The translations under genes and the position numbers were made by a program. From the NCBI RefSeq assembly GCF_019711415.1, contig NZ_JAIGNJ010000001.1, forward strand, positions 675,001 through 739,000: a stretch of 64,000 nucleotides of DNA, read 5' to 3'. The DNA is from Qipengyuania vesicularis (GTDB taxonomy: Bacteria > Pseudomonadota > Alphaproteobacteria > Sphingomonadales > Sphingomonadaceae). The notes beneath the pieces are model-generated. The model was given only the letters and a program-made list of their open reading frames with translations. It searched no databases and was not told where the DNA came from. The first letter of the stretch is position 1, and each line of letters begins with the position of its first letter. Shown here piece by piece: positions 7,599-15,650 of this stretch.

Positions 7599-9911
7599 CT
7601 ACTTGTCCGCCAGTCTCACGAAGCTGTCGAGCACGCGCTTTGTGCCAGCCTTCTCGAACTCGATTTCCAGCTTGTTGCCTTCCTGATCGGTGACGCAACC
7701 GTAACCGAACTTCTCGTGGAAGACCTGCGCGCCGATGGCGATGTCGCTGCGCGGCTTGGCTGCGAAGCTTGCCGCGCTGCGTCCCGGCTCGGCGAGGCGT
7801 TTGGGTGTTGTGTCGTATCCGGTCGACAGGGCGCGTTGCCAGCCCGGCCCGCGCGCAGTGCTGCGTTCAGGGCGGGCAGTCGAGACATGGGCGAAGGGAT
7901 CCTCGGTCTCGGTCCAGTTAGCGCGCCATAACGAGGCCCCACCGCTCATCGTGGTCTCGCTCTCGATATGCTCCTCGGGCAGTTCCTCGATGAACCGGCT
8001 CGGGATCGAACTGGTCCACTGCCCGTAGATCCGCCGGTTTGCCGCGTGGTAGATCGTGCAGCGCCGCTTGGCCCGCGTGATCGCCACATAGGCGAGGCGA
8101 CGCTCCTCCTCGAGGCTGGCAAGTCCGCCCTCGTCGATAGCGCGCTGGCTGGGGAACACCCCTTCCTCCCAACCGGGCAGGAAAACATGGTCGAATTCGA
8201 GCCCCTTGGCCGCGTGCATGGTCATGATGGTGACCTTCTCGCCATCGTCGCGTCGGTCGTTGTCCATGACGAGGCTAACGTGCTCGAGAAAATCGGTCAG
8301 CGTCTCGTATTCCTCCATAGCGCGAGCGAGTTCGGTGAGGTTCTCAAGGCGACCGGCACTTTCCGCGCTGCGATCCTTGTTGAGCATATTCTCGTAGCCG
8401 CTCTCGGTAAGGACTGTTCGCAGCAGCTCGGAGGGAGTGACCTGATCTGCCATCTCGCGCCAATGCACGAACTGGCCGAGCAGGCCGATGAGGGTATTCT
8501 TCGCCCGCGCCGGCAGTTCGTCACTGTCGCATAGGTCCAGCGAGGCTGCGGCGAGCGGTCTTTGCGTCCTGCGCGCGTGGCGGCGCATGGCCTCGAGCGT
8601 CTTGGCGCCGAGCCCACGTTTCGGCTGGTTGTAAATGCGTTCGAACGCGAGGTCGTCGGCGGGCTGGGCAATAGTGCGCAAGTAGGCGAGGGCATCGCGG
8701 ATCTCGGCGCGTTCGTAGAAACGAAAGCCGCCGACGATTCGGTAATTGAGACCGATCTGGATGAACCGGTCCTCGAATTCGCGCGTCTGATACTGGGCGC
8801 GCACGAGGATCGCGACCTCATCGAGCGGGGCACCTTCGCTTTCGAGCCGTTCGATAGCCTCGCCTACGCGGCGAGCTTCCTCCGGAGCGTCCCACACGCC
8901 GACTACCCGGACCTTCTCGCCCGCCGGAAGCTCGGTCCACAGCGTCTTGCCGAGACGGTTGCTGTTCGCATCGATCAGGCCCGATGCGGCTGCGAGGATC
9001 TGCGGAGTGGAGCGATAATTCTGCTCCAGCTTGATGACCGCCGCGCCGGGGAAATCCTTCTCGAACTTGAGGATATTGGCGACCTCTGCGCCCCGCCATG
9101 AATAGATCGACTGGTCATCATCGCCGACCACGCAGATATTCTTGCGGGTCTGGGCGAGCAGACGCAGCCACAAGTACTGGACTTGGTTGGTGTCCTGATA
9201 TTCGTCGACGAGGATGTATTTGAAGCGCTGCTGGTACTGCGCGAGAACGTCGTGATGCTGGCGGAAGATGTTCAGCATGTGCAGCAGCAAATCGCCGAAG
9301 TCGCAGGCGTTCAGGGCTTTCAGGCGATCCTGGTAGAGCTTGTAGAATTGCGCGCCCTTGCCATTGGCATAGGCTTCGTTCTCGACCGCATCGAGGTCGC
9401 TGGGGTTGAGCCCGCGGTTCTTCCAACGGTCGATGAGCCCGGCCAGCTGGCGCGCGGGCCAGCGCTTTTCGTCGAGCTCCGCCTCCTGGATCAGTTGCTT
9501 CAAGAGCCGCAACTGATCATCCGTGTCGATGATCGTGTAATTGCTTTGCAGGCCCACCAACTCGGCATGACGGCGAAGCATACGGGCGCCGATTGAGTGG
9601 AAGGTGCCGAGCCATGGCATCCCCTCCACGGCATCGCCTATATGCCGCCCGACCCGCTCGCGCATTTCGCGTGCGGCCTTGTTGGTGAAGGTGACGCACA
9701 GGATCTCGCTCGGCCACGCTTTCCGCATTGCGATGAGATGTGCCAAACGCGCGGTGAGCGCTGCTGTCTTTCCGGTCCCCGCACCGGCGAGCATCAGCAC
9801 CGGTCCTTCCGTCGTCAGCACCGCCTCGCGCTGGGGCGCGTTGAGCATCGCCGCATAGGGCGGAATCCCGGCGTTTACGCTTTCTTCAGAAGGGGCAGGC
9901 AGGTCCGACAT
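7599..9911 (-). CDS. uvrD: UvrD/PcrA-type ATP-dependent DNA helicase
   Basis: A 770-residue superfamily 1A 3'-5' DNA helicase of nucleotide-excision and mismatch repair. Seen: Q-motif region LNAPQREAV, Walker A GAGTGKT (residues 43-49), motif Ia TFTNKAAREM, motif II LVDEYQDTN, motif III GDDDQSIYSWRGA, motif IV LEQNYRS, motif V TMHAAKGLEF, motif VI VAITRAK. The C-terminal 120 residues end in the beta-rich FGYGCVTDQEGNKLEIEFEKAGTK-like Tudor fold common to UvrD/PcrA (quoted here only by its FGYG and KRVLDSFV edges). Length fits the family. A LexA box lies 9 bases upstream of the ATG, so SOS induction is likely. Confidence 0.95.
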   Translation of the reverse strand: MSDLPAPSEESVNAGIPPYAAMLNAPQREAVLTTEGPVLMLAGAGTGKTAALTARLAHLIAMRKAWPSEILCVTFTNKAAREMRERVGRHIGDAVEGMPWLGTFHSIGARMLRRHAELVGLQSNYTIIDTDDQLRLLKQLIQEAELDEKRWPARQLAGLIDRWKNRGLNPSDLDAVENEAYANGKGAQFYKLYQDRLKALNACDFGDLLLHMLNIFRQHHDVLAQYQQRFKYILVDEYQDTNQVQYLWLRLLAQTRKNICVVGDDDQSIYSWRGAEVANILKFEKDFPGAAVIKLEQNYRSTPQILAAASGLIDANSNRLGKTLWTELPAGEKVRVVGVWDAPEEARRVGEAIERLESEGAPLDEVAILVRAQYQTREFEDRFIQIGLNYRIVGGFRFYERAEIRDALAYLRTIAQPADDLAFERIYNQPKRGLGAKTLEAMRRHARRTQRPLAAASLDLCDSDELPARAKNTLIGLLGQFVHWREMADQVTPSELLRTVLTESGYENMLNKDRSAESAGRLENLTELARAMEEYETLTDFLEHVSLVMDNDRRDDGEKVTIMTMHAAKGLEFDHVFLPGWEEGVFPSQRAIDEGGLASLEEERRLAYVAITRAKRRCTIYHAANRRIYGQWTSSIPSRFIEELPEEHIESETTMSGGASLWRANWTETEDPFAHVSTARPERSTARGPGWQRALSTGYDTTPKRLAEPGRSAASFAAKPRSDIAIGAQVFHEKFGYGCVTDQEGNKLEIEFEKAGTKRVLDSFVRLADK

Positions 9912-9919
9912 GGGTATCG

Positions 9920-9934
9920 GAACAGCTAGGGAAC
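9920..9934 (-). promoter_or_regulatory. LexA (SOS) box upstream of uvrD
   Basis: Read on the minus strand the sequence is GTTC-CCTAGCT-GTTC, a perfect match to the alphaproteobacterial LexA consensus GTTC-N7-GTTC. It ends 9 bases before the uvrD ATG, so LexA bound here would block the start of transcription or early elongation. The box is seen directly; regulation is inferred from the known SOS control of uvrD. Confidence 0.8.
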
Positions 9935-10031
9935 GCGCGGTCGCAGCACAACCCCCTTGCGGCGACGGCCTCGGAACTATCGCCTTGATCCATGAGTAAT
10001 ATCGCCAATGACACTCTCAGGAGGAAGAACA

Positions 10032-10682
10032 ATGAAGACCTTCGTTTTTGCTGGAGCAGCTGCACTTGCATTCATCGCAGCACCGGTCGCCGCAGACCAC
10101 CACATGGAAGGTGAAACAGAAACCTATACCTTGGCCGAAGACCAGGTGGTCATCTACGACAGCTGGCCCGAAGACCGCCGCGTCGTCTACGATGCCTGGC
10201 CTTATGGCGTGCAGGAATATTACTGGACCCTCACCCCGGCGCAGACCGAGGGATGGTGGGTCCTAACCGATCCGCAGCGTGTGCGCGTCTACGAAATGAC
10301 GCCCGAACAGCGCAGTCTCGCCTGGCAGCAGATCAGCAACCAGATGAGCAGCGCAGGCAGTGAAACCGCTGAAGCGGCGACCACCGCCGCAGCTTCTACC
10401 TCCACCCAGCAGCCCCGCTTCGTACGCAGTGAAGTCTCGCAGACCACTCCTGCCGGCTATAGCGCGGCGAGTGGCGAAGAACTGCCGGTTTGCAGCGAAG
10501 GTCAACAGGATGGCTGCATCAACAGCTGGGAGAAGAACGGTACGGGCAATCGCCCGATCGATTACTGGCCGGGCCGCCCCGCCAGCGAGATCGATGGTCC
10601 GCTTCCGGCTACCCAGGCCGAATTCGACAGCATGACCAAGGCCGAGGAGGCCGAGAACGAAGACGAACCGAACGAAGACTGA
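10032..10682 (+). CDS. Secreted protein with aromatic 11-residue repeats
   Basis: A 216-residue protein starting at an ATG with a strong AGGAGG 8 bases upstream. Residues 1-21 are a signal peptide ending in VAADHH. Residues about 40-100 consist of five to six tandem 11-residue units with an aromatic residue at position 3 or 4 and Pro-Glu-Gln/Arg near the end, for example VVYDAWPYGVQ and VRVYEMTPEQR. An Ala/Thr-rich linker follows, then a two-cysteine segment (LPVCSEGQQDGC) and an acidic tail. The gene at 10934 encodes a shorter relative. I do not recognise a named family; function unknown, location probably periplasmic or outer-membrane-associated. Confidence 0.8.
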   Translation: MKTFVFAGAAALAFIAAPVAADHHMEGETETYTLAEDQVVIYDSWPEDRRVVYDAWPYGVQEYYWTLTPAQTEGWWVLTDPQRVRVYEMTPEQRSLAWQQISNQMSSAGSETAEAATTAAASTSTQQPRFVRSEVSQTTPAGYSAASGEELPVCSEGQQDGCINSWEKNGTGNRPIDYWPGRPASEIDGPLPATQAEFDSMTKAEEAENEDEPNED

Positions 10683-10697
10683 TCGAGCTTACGTCAG

Positions 10698-10757
10698 GCG
10701 CTGTAACACAGCGCTTGTGCTTGGAGGGGGCGGGACTGCCATGGCGGTCCTGCCCCC
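10698..10757 (+). terminator. Two hairpins between the 11-mer repeat genes
   Basis: GCGCTGT (10698-10704) pairs with ACAGCGC (10708-10714), then a 13-bp G/C-rich stem containing two G-U pairs forms between 10726-10738 and 10745-10757. Neither has a long T-run (TTGTGCTT follows the first, GATTTC the second). Together they probably attenuate or end the upstream transcript. The remaining 175 bases before the next start hold no gene I can support. Confidence 0.5.
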
Positions 10758-10933
10758 GATTTCATGCGCAAACCTCCCGTCACCTTTTCCGCACGCCTCA
10801 CGCCGGAGCGTCGCCGATATCGGACGGGAAGATGGGCGAATGCTTGCCTAACTATCTGAAGCTCTGCATTTTCTCTTGGCCGTTTAGACGGCTGGGGTCG
10901 CGTTCGTCGCGCATGTACTTGTAGGAGACAGAC

Positions 10934-11332
10934 ATGCGTAAGACCTTTCTATATCTGCTGGCGGGCCAATTGGCCTCCATATCTATTCCGATCATGGCGC
11001 AAGAATCGAACGAGCTGTCAGATCAGCTCGGTGAGACTGCCCTTACTGCTGAACAGCTAGCCACGATCGAGGCCTGGCCCCCGGAAAAGCAGGTGGAATT
11101 CCGGGCGTGGTCGGCCGACACGCAGGTCTACTTCTGGACGCTCCCACCGCAGCGCCAGGCAATTTTCTGGAAGCTGCGTGACGAGGACAAGTCTGCCTTG
11201 GCTGGCATGGATGATATTGCCCGAGAGGAGGCCTGGCTCATGATCGAGCAGAAGACGACGGGAAAATCCGATCACCCCGCTACCGATGAGAAGCGAGAGC
11301 CGGACGAAATGCCGCAGTCCGAGGGACGGTGA
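10934..11332 (+). CDS. Secreted protein with 11-residue repeats, short paralogue
   Basis: A 132-residue protein with a signal peptide (residues 1-22, ending PIMAQE) and AGGAGA upstream of the ATG. Residues 35-100 align without gaps to the repeat region of the preceding secreted protein: shared spacing of W and F residues in units such as VYFWTLPPQRQ and VEFRAWSADTQ. The C-terminal 30 residues are charged and probably disordered. The pair looks like a tandem duplication followed by divergence. Function unknown. Confidence 0.75.
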   Translation: MRKTFLYLLAGQLASISIPIMAQESNELSDQLGETALTAEQLATIEAWPPEKQVEFRAWSADTQVYFWTLPPQRQAIFWKLRDEDKSALAGMDDIAREEAWLMIEQKTTGKSDHPATDEKREPDEMPQSEGR

Positions 11333-11347
11333 GCCGACTGTGGCCGC

Positions 11348-11902
11348 CTAGGCCGTGTCGGGAGCGAGCTTCAACAGTGAGAGTTTTGCTTTCCCGACGC
11401 GGCGTTCAGCGAGCAATTCGAGCAGTTTGACGTCAACATCCTCGGTGCGCGCGGTTTCTACCGCGATCCAGGTAGAGGGCGCGATCCATCCGAGGCGGAT
11501 CATCCTGTCGAGCGCCACATTGGCAGCGTTGGTGAAATAGGGCGGATCGAGCAGGATAAGGTCGTGCGCAGTCTTTGCCGGACCCAGACTCATCACCGAA
11601 CCGTGTTGTACGGTTGTGCGGCTGCGGGCGTCGAGGGCGGAAATATTGGCCTTGATAGCCTTCACCGCCTCCGATTCCTGTTCGACGAACAGGCAATGGC
11701 CTGCACCACGCGAAAGCGCTTCGAGGCCGAGCGCGCCCGATCCGGCAAACAGGTCCAGCACCGACAGGTCATCGAAGCTACCGAGGCGGCTGGCGAGCAT
11801 GCTGAACAGCGTCTCACGAGTGCGGTCGGCGGTGGGGCGGGTCAAATCGCCTTTTGGCGCCACAAGCTTCCGCCCGCGCCATTCGCCGGCAATTATCCTC
11901 AC
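11348..11902 (-). CDS. rsmD: 16S rRNA (guanine(966)-N(2))-methyltransferase RsmD
   Basis: A 184-residue class I SAM-dependent methyltransferase acting on G966 of 16S rRNA in the assembled small subunit. Seen: the RsmD N-terminal MRIIAGEWRGRKL, then RPTADRTRETLFSML, SAM-binding LDLFAGSGALGLEALSRGA, and the catalytic LDPPY (residues about 120-124). Length is normal. The start overlaps the stop of the upstream pseudouridine synthase by 4 bases (ATGA), so the two are translationally coupled in one rRNA-modification operon. Confidence 0.95.
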   Translation of the reverse strand: MRIIAGEWRGRKLVAPKGDLTRPTADRTRETLFSMLASRLGSFDDLSVLDLFAGSGALGLEALSRGAGHCLFVEQESEAVKAIKANISALDARSRTTVQHGSVMSLGPAKTAHDLILLDPPYFTNAANVALDRMIRLGWIAPSTWIAVETARTEDVDVKLLELLAERRVGKAKLSLLKLAPDTA

Positions 11903-12666
11903 TTGCGGCCTCCGCGCCCCAGCTCACGCTTGAACGCTTCGACATCGCCGCGCTTGATTTCGGCTGCCTGACCACGTGGCAGATCGCCAAGGTGGAATGG
12001 GCCGTAGCCGATGCGGAGGAGTCGGTTCACTTCGAGACCCAAATGTTCGAGGACGCGGCGGACTTCGCGGTTCTTGCCTTCGCGCAAGGTCATTTCGATC
12101 CAGCGGTTGCGCCCCGATCCGCGCTCGAGATTCGCCTCGATCTGGCCATAGCGCACACCATCGATCTCGATCCCCTCGATCAGCTCGTCGAGCTGTGCCT
12201 GCGTGATGTCGCCAAAGGCGCGGGCGCGGTAGGTGCGCGGTACTCCCGTGGAAGGTAACTCCATCGCTCGCTTCATCTCGCCGTCATTGGTGAGCAGCAG
12301 CAGTCCTTCGGTGTTGAAGTCCAAGCGGCCCACCGGCATCACGCGGCCCGCATTCTTGGGCAGGGCATTGCGGAGCGCAGCGTAGATCGTGGGCCGTCCA
12401 GCAGGATCTCGCTCGGCCGTAATCAGGCCTGAAGGTTTGTGGAACGCGAAGAGACGGGTGTCTTCGATCTCCCCGACGGGTTTACCATCTACGCTGACGC
12501 CCTTGAGCGACTCCAGCTTTACCGCAGGCGTATCGAGCACCTTGCCGTTGAGCGAAACGCGCCCGTCGGCAATCATTCGCTCAACCTCGCGGCGGCTGGC
12601 CACACCGGCACGCGCAAGCAGCTTGGCGATGCGGTCGCCGGCTTCGGGGAGTCTGTTGTCGGACAT
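11899..12666 (-). CDS. rluB: Pseudouridine synthase, RsuA/RluB/RluF type
   Basis: A 255-residue pseudouridine synthase. Seen: an N-terminal S4 RNA-binding domain (RIAKLLARAGVASRREVERM, residues 12-31), then the catalytic domain with GRLDFNTEGLLLLTNDG holding the catalytic Asp (about residue 117), and REGKNREVRRVLEHLG near the C-terminus. The domain order and motif GRLDxxTEGL are those of the RluB/RsuA group, which modifies 23S U2605 or 16S U516; RluB is the more likely because the S4 domain and length match, but RsuA cannot be excluded. Linked to rsmD by a 4-base overlap. Confidence 0.85.
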   Translation of the reverse strand: MSDNRLPEAGDRIAKLLARAGVASRREVERMIADGRVSLNGKVLDTPAVKLESLKGVSVDGKPVGEIEDTRLFAFHKPSGLITAERDPAGRPTIYAALRNALPKNAGRVMPVGRLDFNTEGLLLLTNDGEMKRAMELPSTGVPRTYRARAFGDITQAQLDELIEGIEIDGVRYGQIEANLERGSGRNRWIEMTLREGKNREVRRVLEHLGLEVNRLLRIGYGPFHLGDLPRGQAAEIKRGDVEAFKRELGRGGRK

Positions 12667-12684
12667 GCTGGCGCGGTTAGGCGC

Positions 12685-13848
12685 TCAGTTGGCGGCGCGC
12701 AAGGCTTCCTCGACCGTCTCGTGATAGCGGCGGATCCCGCCTTCCATCGTGCCGAGCGTGAGTTCGGGCACGGCACCGGTTGATAGACCCTGTTGGCCAA
12801 GTTCGGCAGCGCGGAAATCCTCGCTGGCGAATACACCGCCATCGAGCAGCGCCCAGCTGCGCTCCCAGTGATCGCGCGCCTTGTCGGTGGCGGGTTCCTC
12901 GGGGATCAGCATGAAATCCTCGACTAGAGTGCGATCGTGCGCCTGCGGCATCATCACCATCAGGTTGATGTAATCGGGGCTGGGGATCACCAGCGCGCCG
13001 GGCAAGGTCTGATAGGCGAAGGTAACCACGCGGCGCATCTGCGCCATGTCGGTGAGGTCGACGCCCTCCATTTCCTCAAGTCGCCCGACGGCGCTGCGAG
13101 CATGTGGGCCGATCATGTCGCCGCTCGTCACGCCGTCCTTGAAGAAGGGGCCGATGGTCTGCGCGTGGAGGCGAGTCACATGGTAGCTCTCTAGGAAGGC
13201 ATCCATAATGAGCTTCCAGTTGCCTGCCACCTCGTGCGTCTTGCGGCGGAAGAAGAAATTTTCGCCCATGCCGAGCGCGTCGAAATCTTCGCCGAGTTTC
13301 TCGGCCATGGAGAAATCGGCGGTTTCTTCCATCGGGCAAAACCAGATCAGGCCCCCTGTCTCTTTCGACGGCAGTTCGACCAGTCCCATCGAGCCTTTGT
13401 CGAGATCGGGGAACGTGTCGGGGCGGGGCAGGGCAAGCAGCCGGCCGTCCACCGAATATGTCCACGCATGATAGGGGCAGACAAGTTTCTTCGTGCAGGC
13501 GACCTCATTGCCTTCCACGAGCCGCGTTCCGCGATGACGGCAGACATTGAGGAATACATGCGCATCGCCATCCGCATCGCGCGTGATGAGCAGCGGGCGT
13601 CCCGTGCCATCATGCGGCACAGCCATTCCCGGCTCGGGGAGCAGGGCGCTGGGGCAGATGACCTGCGGCAGCCGGTCGAAAATCGCATGCTTCTCGCGCG
13701 CGAAATATTCAGGATCGGTATAGACGCGCGCGGGCACCGTAGTCTGGCCGGGTCCGAGACGCTGCCTGCCCTCCGCGATATCGCGGGCCAAGGCCAGCAT
13801 GCCATCGGTTGGCCGGCGTCCGTCGAGCAGCGTGGAGGAACCTCCCAT
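12685..13848 (-). CDS. Rieske [2Fe-2S] ring-hydroxylating oxygenase alpha subunit
   Basis: A 387-residue oxygenase large subunit. Seen: Rieske ligands C103-x-H105 (NVCRHRG) and C124-xx-H127 (VCPYHAW), and in the catalytic domain DAFLESYHVTRLHAQ, supplying the two histidines of the mononuclear iron. Its partner ferredoxin/reductase genes are not adjacent, as often in Sphingomonads, where many such oxygenases are orphans. Substrate unknown; an aromatic, steroid or choline-like quaternary amine substrate are all possible for this branch. Start chosen at MGGSSTLL because AAAGGA lies upstream; the frame is open 43 codons further. Divergent from the AmpG-like gene across about 70 bases. Confidence 0.88.
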   Translation of the reverse strand: MGGSSTLLDGRRPTDGMLALARDIAEGRQRLGPGQTTVPARVYTDPEYFAREKHAIFDRLPQVICPSALLPEPGMAVPHDGTGRPLLITRDADGDAHVFLNVCRHRGTRLVEGNEVACTKKLVCPYHAWTYSVDGRLLALPRPDTFPDLDKGSMGLVELPSKETGGLIWFCPMEETADFSMAEKLGEDFDALGMGENFFFRRKTHEVAGNWKLIMDAFLESYHVTRLHAQTIGPFFKDGVTSGDMIGPHARSAVGRLEEMEGVDLTDMAQMRRVVTFAYQTLPGALVIPSPDYINLMVMMPQAHDRTLVEDFMLIPEEPATDKARDHWERSWALLDGGVFASEDFRAAELGQQGLSTGAVPELTLGTMEGGIRRYHETVEEALRAAN

Positions 13849-13919
13849 CGCGCCTGTTCCTTTCTCTCTCCGGCGGCTAGTGTCGCAAAAAATACGTCGT
13901 TTAGGAAGGACGCTAGGGA

Positions 13920-15650
13920 ATGGCCGAAGCGGTTGCAGAACAAAAGAAGTCGGCTTGGAAGGCACTCGGCCTTGCACTGACCAACCGCAAGACAGGCTTC
14001 ATGCTGCTGTTCGGCTTTGCCAGCGGGCTGCCGTTTGCGCTGTTCCTGGGGACTCTGTTCGCCTGGTTGACCGAGGCCGAGGTCGACCTCGAGACGATGG
14101 GCATCTTCTCGCTGATCGGTCTGGCCTATGCTTTCCAATTCCTGTGGTCGCCGCTGATAGACAAGGTGAATATCCCCGTCTTGCGCAAGCTGGGGCGGCG
14201 CAAGCAATGGATCGTGCCCGCGCAGGTCCTGCTCGGGACCATCCTCGTGACGATGAGCCTGCTCGAACCCAAGACGCAGCTCGGCTGGTTCAGCCTACTC
14301 GCGGGAATCGGCGCCTTTGCCAGCGCGACGCAGGACATCGCGATCAACGCCTGGCGTATCGATGTGGCGGACGAAGAAGCGACGATCGATATCCTCTCGA
14401 CCATCTACCAGATGGGTTACCGGCTTTCCTCGCTAGTGGGTGGGGCATTCGGCCTGATCATCGCCGCGCGCATCGGCTGGCCGGAGACCTATGCCCTGAT
14501 GGGGGCTATCCTGCTTGGCGTAGGTTTCATCGGCCTCTGGGCACCTAACGCTTCGCAGACGGACGCGGACGTGGCCAATGAGAGCGAGCTGCAGGTCCGC
14601 GCGCTGCGCAAGGCGGGCGAACTGGCGCCCTCGATCCGTAACCGCGCGCTTGCGCTAGTGGGCTTGCTATGGGCTGTCGCCATCGGGGCGGTGCTGGCCT
14701 TCATGATCATGTCGATGACTTATGCGCCTGAAGACCGGCCGAACCCCACCGAATTCACGCTGACCTACGGGCCGTGGATCATCGTTGCGACGATCATCCT
14801 CCCCGCGCTGATCGCCGGCTGGCTGGCCTCGCAGAAGAAGCAAGGCAACCATCTACTCGCTGCCGACGAGGCACCGGCCACGGGCGGTGCCTATGCGCTG
14901 GATCACCTCTATCGCGCCCTGGTGCTGCCGCTGGTGGAATTCGTCGGCCGGATGGGCTGGTCGCTGGTGTTGATCCTCGCCGTGGTGCTGACCTATCGCA
15001 TCTGCGACGCGATCTGGGGCACCTTCGCCTATCCTTTCTACCTCGGCGAGCTCGAATATACGAATGACGATGTCGCCTTCGCCTCGAAATTCTTCGGCGT
15101 CGGCGCGATCATTCTCGGCTTGGCCCTTGGCGGCTTCATGCTGACGACCATCGGACGCATGGCGACCCTCCTGATTGGCGGCGTGCTCGCGGCGCTGACG
15201 AACTTGCTCTACGCTGACATGGCCGTGGGCGGGGCCAATATGCAGGCCTTTAGCGATGCGATCGGCTTCACCTACCTCATCATGCAAATCCCCGAGATTG
15301 GCGATGCGGAGCTGGCCAAGCTGACGATCACGATCGGTTTCGAGAATCTCGCAATCGGCATTGCGGGCGCGGCCTATATCGCCTGGCTATCTTCGATCGT
15401 CTCGAAAAAATTCAGCGCGGTGCAATATGCACTTCTGTCCTCGCTGACACTTCTCGTCGGTACGCTGGGGCGCGGGGCGTTGGGAGAGATGATCGAAAAC
15501 CAGGGCTATTACGATGTCTTCATCCTGACGACGTGGATCGGCCTCGCTGCGGCGGTGCTGGTGTGCTTCGAATGGTACCGCGAGAGCCGGGGCAAGGCCG
15601 CTGCGGGTATCGTCGCACCGGAGGCAGGCGAGACCGTCCCGGCGGAGTAG
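13920..15650 (+). CDS. ampG: AmpG-type major facilitator permease
   Basis: A 576-residue membrane protein of the MFS, AmpG family, which imports anhydro-muropeptides (GlcNAc-anhydroMurNAc-peptides) released during cell-wall turnover. Seen: LLFGFASGLPFALFLGTLFAWLTE-like TM1 motif (quoted only as FASGLPFAL and AWLTEAEVD), GIFSLIGLAYAFQFLWSPLID, and SATQDIAINAWRID, all AmpG hallmarks. About 12-14 membrane helices, with an extra cytoplasmic loop around residues 215-245 and a further segment near 310-330, giving a length above E. coli AmpG (491). In other bacteria AmpG activity controls beta-lactamase induction, but no ampC or ampR is here. Confidence 0.85.
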   Translation: MAEAVAEQKKSAWKALGLALTNRKTGFMLLFGFASGLPFALFLGTLFAWLTEAEVDLETMGIFSLIGLAYAFQFLWSPLIDKVNIPVLRKLGRRKQWIVPAQVLLGTILVTMSLLEPKTQLGWFSLLAGIGAFASATQDIAINAWRIDVADEEATIDILSTIYQMGYRLSSLVGGAFGLIIAARIGWPETYALMGAILLGVGFIGLWAPNASQTDADVANESELQVRALRKAGELAPSIRNRALALVGLLWAVAIGAVLAFMIMSMTYAPEDRPNPTEFTLTYGPWIIVATIILPALIAGWLASQKKQGNHLLAADEAPATGGAYALDHLYRALVLPLVEFVGRMGWSLVLILAVVLTYRICDAIWGTFAYPFYLGELEYTNDDVAFASKFFGVGAIILGLALGGFMLTTIGRMATLLIGGVLAALTNLLYADMAVGGANMQAFSDAIGFTYLIMQIPEIGDAELAKLTITIGFENLAIGIAGAAYIAWLSSIVSKKFSAVQYALLSSLTLLVGTLGRGALGEMIENQGYYDVFILTTWIGLAAAVLVCFEWYRESRGKAAAGIVAPEAGETVPAE

